Assembly (NCBI GenBank): GCA_022036555.1 | Contig: CM039137.1 | Span: 6,760,319 to 6,824,318 of the forward strand | From: Microstegium vimineum | Taxonomy: Eukaryota; Streptophyta; Magnoliopsida; Poales; Poaceae | Reading direction: 5' to 3' | DNA length: 64,000 nucleotides | Shown: positions 55,601-64,000 of the stretch, one piece after another | Numbering within the stretch: the first letter of the stretch is position 1 | Layout: the number at the start of each line of letters is the position of its first letter | Made by a program: the position numbers and the translations under genes | Notes under the pieces: model-generated | What the model saw: the letters and a program-made list of their open reading frames with translations, nothing else | Databases searched by the model: none | Told to the model about the DNA's origin: nothing

Positions 55601-58600
55601 TGAAACAGACAAGATAACTCAAGTTGCACAAATAGTAGTAGAATTTTTTTTGGTAATATCAATGAACCATCAAATATTAACCAATAGATAAGAGTGCATG
55701 AATTAGTGCATTATACTTCACAATTCAAATATGTATGCTTTTCTTCGTGTTTTGATTGTTTTTTCTTATTTCAAATAAATCTGGAGTTTTATATCATTGC
55801 ATTTTTTTTAAAACAAATAGTGGATGGAAAATAACAAAAAAAAAGTGCATTTGCAGTAAAAGGATTGGACCTTAAATGTAGGAAATATTGTTCATACAAC
55901 TGATTCAGGAGCAAATATTAAGAAACATGGTAAGTGGAAAATGTATAGCTACCCACAAAATGTATCGTTACCCACCTTTTTAATCTTCAACAAGGAAGGC
56001 AAGTCCTCATTTTTGGCAAGGTCAGACCTGCAAATCAGAATCTTTTTTGTCATAGAAGCACACTGGTTTTATGAAAGGTGCTACTTCCACCATGACATGG
56101 CAAATCAAGTTGCAACTTCATTATTCATATAAGTATAAAACAATGAAAAGAACAAAAAAAAAAAGAACATGCTTCTGCCCCAAGCAAATCAGGATAGACA
56201 TAGACTAGAGACGAAACCTAACAGAGACTAAAAATTGAGGGTGTAACTGGGTGACGAATCTGTCAGACTAATCCAAAGTGTTGGACAAGAGGCACTATAA
56301 TAGTATATGCACAGTTTGCTGAATATGAAAGAAGATATTCCAAGATGGGGATACAGTTATTCAATTTCAGTGATCTTAGTACTATATAGATGGGAAATAG
56401 AACTGAAAAGGGAGTGCAAATATTAAAAAGACAAACCAATGGAAACATGAACATCAAGTGTAAAGTAAAGCATCTACAGTTTGCAAACAGATAGTTTGAT
56501 ACACAAAACATAGCTCTCCGTGAAATACAAAATCAAGTGGATCAAGGAAAAGGCATTACCTCCTGTTACTACCAAAGGTGGCATTCATGCGTTTATCAAC
56601 AATGCTATTGCCCTGTTGATTTATGGTACGGCTCTTTGGAAGATGAGCGCAAGGTTTTAGTTGAGGACTCAACGACTCTTTTGATATTTGACCACCATTC
56701 TTTGGGTAAGCACATTTGCCATGGCTTAAAGAACCTTGTTCTTTATATGCAGCTCCCTTAACCTACAGACAATCGGGAGAGGTAGTCACAAAATCTGTAG
56801 AAAGGCAAATCTTAAGGAAGGAGAATATCTGAAAACGTATCATTTAAAACCTGCAGAGTTATAAAGGCACACCTGGGTATAGGTCTTTGTAGATGTAGTG
56901 CAACTTGAGTTTGGATAGTATTTGCTAGCCGTACTGTCCATGGTTTCATCATCTGACTCTGCAAAACGGCCACCAGTGTGACTGATTGCACAAGAAACAA
57001 CTTCCTTAAGGCAGTAGGCAACAAAAAGGAAGATGTCAGGGTAACCAAGGCTACAATGCATTCATTTCACAACACCATAAGACCTAACAAATACTACTAA
57101 GTAGTAATCCTTACAAATCAGATGAAATACTCAATACAGATTCTTAGTAACATGCTGCAGGCAGATTTATAAGTTTCTACAGTTCTATTGAACGTATGAT
57201 CTGTCATGACAAAGGAGATCTAAAAGTTTATGAAGTCGAGGTGGTCCAGCAGGCAGCAGGTAGGTTGTTGACTTTTTACAAAGACATAAACACGGTATTC
57301 CATCCCCTGAAATGAAGTGTAGGAATATATAAATCCAATGCCATTCCAGTTGGTAATCTACAGTGTTGTTCCAGTAGGATATAATGAGATGATCATTTCT
57401 ACCAAGACTACTGACGTCTATTTTGATATCCTTTAGGTCAAGTCACTTATAAGTTTGAGGGTTGGGCTTATCTGAGAGGTGCCTCACTTAGCCTGGCATG
57501 CCACCCAGTTTTCAGTTAGCTACCCTGTCAACAGGTCGAAATGATCACACTAGAACACTGCATCAAATAGGTCTGGGATTCATTTCTGCATGGTTACTGT
57601 ATATGGATTAAAAAGGAACATATGTAATGCATTGAGTTTCTACCTTTCAGATGTCAGGATCTAAAATTGTTAAAATCAAAGCAAAATGCCAAAATCACAT
57701 AGAAAATGGGAACTACAGTGCCCTGTTGATAATAACGGACGACTCCTTTTACCTTAACCATGACTGCAGTAGAGATAAACAATGTTGGATGCTCCTGTCA
57801 TCCTAACAACACTAAAGCATTTGAGATCACATAAACCAATGACAGAAAAATTATGTCCATCTGACCTTACTCATGACCAAAAAGACTCCAACTGCGCGCG
57901 CAGGGGGGTTGAGCAGGGGGGGGGGGGGGGGGGGGGGGAGCCCCCAGGCATTATGCTAAGATAGAAGGTAACCTTATCACACAAGTCGAGAAAAACCCCA
58001 AACCTCTGCCTACCCATACACAATGGCATTATTACCCATGTGAGAGTGGGCCAACCTTAGACCTGTGCTTTCACGAGGGACAGACGAGGAGATTTTTTTT
58101 TTAATCTCAGCAGCTTGCCTGAAATTCGCTCCCACGGGGAGTCGAACTCGGGACATGAGGAGTGCTACTGAAACCACCTAGCCAACTCAGCTAGAGACTC
58201 TTTCGCGACTACTAATGACAAGCAATTGCAAATAAGGAACATAACCAATAAGGCCTAAAAGGGAAACAAAAAATAACCAACACGGCCGAAAGAAGAAACG
58301 GACTATAACGAACAAATAAATGCATAAATCTTACTGAAGTTATAGATTTCACCCCTGCTGCCACCAGTATGCTTAGCTTGCACTGCCTGTCTCAAAACCG
58401 CATCATCCTAAAATAATTAAAAGGAAAAGTAAGATTGTTGCATGGGAGGAAATGAAACAAGCTAAAAATACAAATGTACTTGCTGCAAGCCCAGGAAACA
58501 GCAATATGTAATCTCAAGGTACTCTTTTTTATTTACTCATGTTAGCCATCCTGATCATAAAAACAAAAGCTCTCCTTTCAACAAACAAACATCATCATGG

Positions 58601-59389
58601 GTTAGATGCTTATATATCCACTTAATCTTTTATTTCTAATCCATGATACTATCATTTGGATCTTTGAATCTCTCAATGACATAAGCCAAAATTTATTATA
58701 ACTCGTTTATCAGATACAAACAAACATCTCAATATATCCACTGAGGAACTGAACCTAGCCCATTTGCTGAGTAAAATGTGCACTCAGCTTGAACTCTCCT
58801 GAGATGACTCTGATTGCAGACGCAATTTCAATTGCTCGCTGAAAGCAACGAAAAAAACAACATTTATCCAAAATCTTACCAAACCCCAACATTTGGAAAA
58901 TCCTTGAGACATTCTAACGCATGATTCATGCAGCCCAATCACCAACCCAACTGCCCGCAAGCCTGATACCAACCGAACCCAAAACAGAAAGGGGGGAAAC
59001 ACTGAAGCAAACCCGAAACGCATAGTCTACATTTTCCTCACCTTCCTCTGCCTGGCCGAACGCCGCTCAAGCTCCTCCTTCATCCGGAGGACGTGTGTCT
59101 GCATCTTCTCGCCATCATCCGACGTCCTCCGGAGTATAGCCTGCAGAGGCCCTTCCCACTTTCTGATACGGTCCTGTAAGTCTCGGTCAGTTAAAAAGGA
59201 AAATTCCGCGATGCATCCGCCATGATCGATGTCGGGGGCAGCGATGTCGGCATCGGCGCGCGCCGCCGCCGCGGGACATGGGGTGACGGGCGGAGAGGAT
59301 GAGCCGACGATCTCCAACTCCACCGCCGGGGAATCGGGAGGCATCGCCTGTCGCCAATCGATGATGATCCCACCGTTCTCGGCGGACAT
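52611..59389 (-). CDS. Ulp1-type SUMO protease, OTS1/OTS2 (ULP1c/d)-like
   Basis: Removes SUMO from nuclear targets and may mature SUMO. Fourteen exons, in transcript order, join in phase to 545 aa: 59389-59042, 58407-58335, 56958-56873, 56756-56560, 56027-55976, 55599-55526, 55415-55386, 55301-55206, 54493-54406, 53679-53585, 53415-53293, 53198-53087, 52955-52848, 52766-52611. The N-terminal half is low in order, with an acidic patch (DVVLLDDDDDTEP). The C-terminal C48 peptidase begins near KIYYPSR and includes YLKKSRPRRDLYMFNTYFYS. The triad is His in MHWSLII, Asp in LHLDSLG and Cys in NDYDCGLFML, with the oxyanion Gln in VPRQRNDYD. In Arabidopsis OTS1/2 act in salt tolerance and growth signalling. 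Choice between the two paralogues is not possible here. Confidence 0.93.
57900..58205 (-). mobile_element. tRNA-derived SINE in intron 2 of the OTS-like gene
   Basis: On the minus strand a polymerase III A box, TAGCTGAGTTGG (58182-58193), and a B box, GAGTTCGACTCC (58138-58149), are spaced as in a tRNA gene. The sequence between and around them cannot form a proper anticodon arm. The tRNA-like head is followed by about 200 bp of unrelated body. The 3' side runs into a homopolymer of C (G on the plus strand). GAGTCT occurs at both sides and may be part of a target duplication. The family is not named. Confidence 0.65.
57916..57938. repeat. Homopolymer of 23 G
   Basis: An uninterrupted run of 23 G on the plus strand sits at the 3' edge of the SINE, next to CCCCC and GGGGGG runs. 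It is likely variable in length and prone to sequencing error. Confidence 0.95.
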
Positions 59390-59554
59390 TGCCGCGCCGC
59401 CGAGCGGGTGGGGCGGGGGAGGCTTCTGTACAGGCGATCAAACGGGACGAGGGGGAGGGTTTTCTTCGAAAAATCGAGGGGAGGGTTTTCGACTAGGACT
59501 CCAGAGGAGGGGGATGAGACGCGGCGTAAAGCGGGGGAAGCAGAAAGGAAGAAA

Positions 59555-59940
59555 AGTTAGGAATTCAATTCATCCTCTCGCCGGCCACTATACAGTTTTT
59601 AACACATATAAAAAAAGCAACGAATCTAGTGCACATTCAATTCCCGTACAAACTGTGCAAACTCTAATCTGGGCCGTAGGATATTGATCCAAGGGGGCGG
59701 AGAGATTGGGTAATTTTACACTTAACCGTCCGCTCTTATCATACTTTTACAAATCCCTCCTTCCACCTCTCTCATGCGCCCCCTTGGATCAGTCCACATT
59801 AGAGTTTGCACGGGAATTGAGTTTGCACTAGATCCGTTGCCATAAAAAAATTAAGAATTCAATTCATCCTCTCACCGAAGAATAAGGTCAGTCTTAATAC
59901 CTAGTTTCACCACACAGTTTTTAACACATAAAACTTTAAC
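59555..59940. repeat. Direct duplication interrupted by a MITE
   Basis: GAATTCAATTCATCCTCTC occurs at about 59560 and again at 59854. Each is followed by a copy of CAGTTTTTAACACATA (59593 and 59915). The duplicated segment flanks the MITE at 59617-59840. Confidence 0.7.
59617..59840. mobile_element. MITE, possibly Mutator-like
   Basis: Left end GCAACGAATCTAGTGCACAT and reversed right end GCAACGGATCTAGTGCAAAC. Both arms continue with TCAATTCCCGT, GCAAACTCTAAT and GATCCAAGGGGGCG. ATAAAAAAA flanks both sides, which fits a 9-bp duplication but is low in complexity. It lies about 230 bp upstream of the OTS-like start codon. Confidence 0.65.
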
Positions 59941-59989
59941 ACGAAACAAAACTCATCCACAGTGCAAAGTTTTGTCGCACAGTTTTGTG

Positions 59990-60420
59990 GGTCCCATCTA
60001 ACCCTATCTTCTCTTTCTTCCCCGCATGGAGGCCGAGCAAGGGGCGGAGGAGCTCCCGCGAAGAAGGTTCTCACGCGGAGGAGCTCGGGCCTCGGCAAGC
60101 GCGCGCGGCAAAGGAGCTTGGGCCACGCAGAGGAAGAGCTCGGGCCTCGCCCGCGCGGTGGAAGAGCGGTCTCGCCTTGGCCTCGCTCGAGACGGAGCCC
60201 CCACCCGATGGCGTGACGGAAAAGGCGGAGGAGCTCTCGCGCGGAAGAGGAGCTCGGGCCACGCGCCGCGCTGGACTCGTGACATCACTCTCCCGCAGCG
60301 GAGGGAGAGCGTGCTCACGGCGGCCTCGCCAGCGCGGCGGAGAAGCGTGCTCGGGCTCCGGAGGGCTCTGTGGCGGAGGAGCGCGTGCCCGGCTTCCTAC
60401 TTCCTCAAGATGAAACGCCC
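59990..60420. repeat. GC-rich block with GGAGGAGCTCGGGCC-type repeats
   Basis: GAGGAGCTC and AGAGCTCGGGCC recur at least six times, with overlapping long open frames on both strands and no recognisable domain. It is flanked by AT-rich DNA and could be transposon cargo or a CpG-rich promoter remnant. No matching inverted ends were found. Confidence 0.45.
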
Positions 60421-62300
60421 AAGCGCCTCAACGCGGGTTTCATCATGTTTCATCTTCGTTGGAAACGTCGCCCACTCGTGTCGTGGGGATGATGAGAATA
60501 TATTCTCTCTTCTCGTCGTTTCATGCAAAAGGCTGATGTACCGTCATATTAAATATGTATGAAACACCTCTTGAAAGCCTCATTGATTCTGGCCTAATTT
60601 TACATTGATGCGATTACTAGTGATATGTCCGATAATAAAGCAATTTATAATGGCAATTAAATAGGAGTATATGATAACCTGACTCCAGAAAAATATTTAG
60701 TTTGTATATCACGGCTCTTGTTGAGGAGATCGTGAGAAGAAGGCAAAGTCATTTTAAGGAATCATATTGCTTTTTACTGTAAAAGGGTTGCTACTTGACA
60801 TGACTCCTCCGAAAAAACCGAAGTTAGAGAGAAAGTCTATTGTTTAGAGAGAAACCGTTTTACATAGTATTTTTTATTAAAAACGGAAATCTCCTTTTCA
60901 GTTGTTGAGATCCTCCTTGGTAGTCCTATGTTAATATGTGTGCCACATCTCCTGTCTCTTTGTTTTTTTTTGTTCTTCATTAATGTTTTCCCCTCCTTTC
61001 CTCTCCATTGAGGGTTGTATTTTTTTTCATCCTACCATGTCTGAATGTGTTTAGGAATGCAAGGTTAGAAGAGTTTAAATAGAAACCGTTCGTTGAGAGC
61101 GCTAATGTAGAGGAAAGGAAGGAAAAAACACTAATCTTAGTCATTTAGAAGGTAATGAGATAGAAAAACAGTGGACAATCTTTATGGGACGTCAAATGAG
61201 AGAGGTAACTCGGTGGTAAGCTGCAAACCCAAATTCAAGGTACGATATATGGTGGCATCTGGGAGCACATCAAACCTAGAGGAGGAACAAATGGGGAATT
61301 GAAGATTTGAAGTTAACAATGAGATACAACTAAGAACTCTAGGGGTCGTTTGGTTCGTTGTTGAGTGGAGCCTGACTCGTATCTGGGAACCAGGCTCCCG
61401 TGAGACAGGTTGTGGAGATGCAAGTATTGTTGTTTGGTTGTCTGTATATATAGAGTCTGGCTGAGAAGAGATGGTGTTTAGTTGTCTGCATAAAGTCGCA
61501 TTGTATAAAATAAAAATTAAAAAAAGAAGTGATTTTATAATTTTAACTTATGTAACTGCACTCTAATAGTTTTATTTTACTTTTAGTATCTTAATCTATT
61601 TTAAAATATACTAACATCGCTTAATACACACTAATCAAATGTTAATAGTATCATTAACAGAGCCATGTGAGCCTGACTCACCAGAAACGTAAATGAAATC
61701 CGTATCTGGAGAGCCAGGCTCTGGGCTACCTTTTGCATCTGGAGAGATAGGCTGAGACCTTAATACTGGCAACCAAACACCTGAAATTTGCATATGGAGA
61801 GCCTGACTGTGCAAGATACAGAGTAACCAAAATATTGGTCACATGTTCCCAATATGGTGAGCTATAGATGAACTCTTGACCTTTGCATAACTGCCTGTTT
61901 GGTTCGACGAGTGACCCCGTCTATAATCAACACATCCCATCTTAGTAGCACGGTTGATGACGTCTGTTGTTTGGTCTGGTCCACGGATCCTGTTGTACGA
62001 TGGTTTCTAGAGGAATGAGTTGATGGTGCATTACTAGGGAAGAGAATGGGTTGATCCATGCTGTAACTCAAACCAATCGCCATAATAAACGGGCTTGGAT
62101 ATAGGTTCGGATCGTTCTGCATCAAGTCGTTGGGCAAACCAAACATGTTTCACTTATGTGAACTGAAGTATTGAACATCATTTTTTTTATGATACTCACT
62201 CCATTTTAAATTATAAAATAGTTTGTCTTTTATATAGATATACGCTAAGTTTATTATGCACATAGATATACACTATGTCATGATACATAGTAAAAATAAA
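60421..62300. other. Intergenic, MITE-like segments
   Basis: No gene is supported. About 61347-61860 begins GGGGTCGTTTGGTTCG and contains repeated GAGCCTGACT / AGTCAGGCTC-like words, so it looks like a Harbinger-type MITE. Another lies near 61890-62150 with CTGTTTGGTTCGACGAG and GGGCAAACCAAACATG. A Stowaway-like left end (CTCCATTTTAAATTATA) is at about 62198. Confidence 0.4.
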
Positions 62301-63201
62301 AGTAAAGTATATCAGCGGTCTATAAACTTATGTTGTTGTGTCATCTCGGTTCCTAAACTCACAAATCGATCATTTGAGTCCTCAAATATGTTCATATGTG
62401 TCATCTCAGTCACTAAACTTGTTCGGTTATGTCATCCCTATTCCTAAACTTGAAAATCGATCATTTAGGTCTTTAAAATTTTCAGTTGTGTCATCCTGAT
62501 CCGTAAATTTGGGTTTAAGTCTCATCTAGGTCCAACATGACGATCTAAAAACTTGATATAAAAAATAGTTCATAATTTCTTCATATGAACTTAAATGAAG
62601 ACAAAATTTATATCAAATTGTAGCTCTCGGCACGATCTACAACTTTGTGGTTATTTTTTTTAATTAAAAATATTTAGGGTCCCAAAATATTACTGAAGTT
62701 TATAGATTTTGAAATTTAAAATTTAAAATTATCAAATAATCTTGGATATTGAAATGGTTTATACGAAAGTTACAGTTCTCAATACGGTCATTTATTATTG
62801 TAGTTGAATTTTTTATTTAAAGTCATTTATTATCGTAAAAATTAATTTTAAAAGTCTATAGATTTTAAAAACACTTTTATTTAATTACATAAAGTTTTAG
62901 ATTAATCGAGTGCTAGAATTTTTATATAAAATTTGTGTTTATTCAAGTTCATATGAAAACATTATGATTTTTTTTATATCAAGTTTTTAGATTGTCCAGT
63001 TTGGACTCAAATGAGACTCAAAATAAATATAAGGATCGGGATGACACAACTGAACAAGTATGAAGACCTAAATGGTATATTTGCAAGTTTAGGAATCGAG
63101 ATGACACAAGTGAACAAGTTTTATTACTTAAACTGTCGATTTACGACTTTAGAGATCGAGATGACACAACAACCGAAGTTTAGGGAACAGTGCACTTTAC
63201 T
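62301..63201. mobile_element. Long-terminal-inverted-repeat element, non-coding
   Basis: The left arm starts AGTAAAGTATATCAGCGGTC and the reversed right arm AGTAAAGTGCACTGTTCCCT. The arms extend for about 330 bp each and share CTAAACTT, TTGTTGTGTCATCTCG, CATTTAGGTCTT, GTGTCATCC, GATCTAAAAACTTGATATA and TCATATGAACTT in the same order. Each arm is itself made of diverged repeats of about 60 bp starting GTGTCATCTCG. There is no coding capacity. Arm length suggests a Mutator-type element, but no clear 9-bp flank is preserved. Confidence 0.7.
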
Positions 63202-64000
63202 CTAAAAACAATGTATCTATAAAAACCAACCCGTGTTATAATTTAGAACATATTTAGTATAAGACAAGATAACATCGTTTCTACATTTTTGTTATTCTAG
63301 GTTTTCAAAAAATGAAATTTTATATGCGTGTAGCAGGGGATATTTTTTTATTATATACCGATTACTTTGGACCAACTAGTAGTATAATCATGAGTTTTTT
63401 TTTGACGGGAGTATAATCATGAGTTAAACATTCTAAAATAAGTTTTTCGTGTATGGTGCCTCATTTGTGTCTCGTCACCACAAAACTTGTAATAAAGTCA
63501 GAGCACAAGTGGTCTATTAGCTATCTCGCGGTAATTGGCAGTCGTGTAGTTTGTTTCTTCTTGGGCTAAAATCTCGAGCTGAAGGCTTTAGGATGGGCCT
63601 GGAGCATGCGCGTTTTGTCTGGACCACGAAGAAAAGCCCAGTGGCCACTTTTGTGCTCCGCCGGTTTGTCTCTGCCGCTACAGGGTTGACTTGATTGCTG
63701 CCTGGTTTGATTCGAGTACTTGACCTGGCAGACCTGCGGGTTCCAGACTTCCAGTTGCAGTCAAGCTACTCGTACTCTACTTCGTACAAGCCTACTACAA
63801 CCATCGAGTACTCACGTAGTGCTACGTAGTACGGAGTACTGTACTCCTGTAGGCTATGAAGCACAAGTGGGCGGCTGATGTATACTAGCTAACCATGCGG
63901 CAGCCCGTATAACCTACATATAGGCTTAATTTTGTGAGTTGCTGTTTGAACCCGTGAAAATTAAGTTTATATGTGGGTTCGCGGGCTAGCCCATTTACAT
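63202..64000. other. Intergenic right edge
   Basis: No gene or clear repeat is seen. AGTATAATCATGAGTT occurs twice (about 63379 and 63410). The last 300 bp are GC-richer and could belong to the promoter of a gene outside the window. Confidence 0.3.

Noticed and set aside
59985..60562. Overlapping frames of 142-178 residues near 60 kb
   Set aside because: Arg/Ala/Gly-rich translations of a repetitive GC-rich block, with no domain and no splice context.

Overview
The window is nuclear DNA from a grass, most likely a panicoid or andropogonoid such as sorghum, sugarcane or maize relatives. The genes have GT-AG introns and GC-rich 5' exons. AT-rich intergenic DNA is packed with grass-type miniature transposons (Stowaway-like ends of the CTCCCTCCGTCC type, Tourist-like, hAT-like, CACTA-like and Mutator-like). 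I cannot fix the species from sequence alone. No prokaryotic, organellar or viral gene set is present.

Layout. 0-12 kb holds three short single-exon genes: a group-E-like UDP-glycosyltransferase (minus), an LEA_2/NHL membrane protein (plus) and an ATL-type RING-H2 E3 ligase (minus). 11.8-14.1 kb holds a damaged tRNA-Asp(GUC)-like locus with a duplicated T arm, MITEs and a decayed glycosyltransferase fragment. 15.2-16.7 kb is a five-exon reticulon-like (RTNLB) gene. 17-24.9 kb is gene-poor: an 845-bp Mutator-like element with GC-rich cargo, a frameshifted MAKR-like pseudogene and a lachrymatory-factor-synthase/Bet v1-like relic. 24.9-31.9 kb is a 15-exon DNA 3'-phosphatase with PARP-type zinc fingers (ZDP-like). 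34.8-41.1 kb has two WEX-like DEDDy exonuclease loci, one intact and one broken, separated by a solo LTR with a perfect 5-bp target-site duplication.

42.8-59.4 kb is the densest part: protein farnesyltransferase beta subunit (13 exons, minus) head-to-head with a few-PPR DYW editing factor (plus), then a small NFD6-like organellar protein (plus) and a 14-exon Ulp1/OTS-type SUMO protease (minus). 59.4-64 kb holds MITEs, a GC-rich repetitive block and a 0.9-kb long-inverted-repeat element, with no gene I can support.

I built exon models by joining GT-AG junctions with consistent phase. The totals come out in frame: RTNLB 257 aa, ZDP-like 478 aa, FTase beta 452 aa, DYW-PPR 764 aa, NFD6-like 99 aa and OTS-like 545 aa. 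The genes form no operon or evident cluster pathway. Several act in nuclear housekeeping (DNA end repair, SUMO removal, prenylation) or in organelle RNA and protein biology. I found no clear novel multi-gene system. The most unusual items are the repeated micro-exon block in the ZDP-like gene, the tandemly damaged WEX loci, the tRNA-Asp with duplicated 3' end, and the Mutator-like element with GC-rich cargo.
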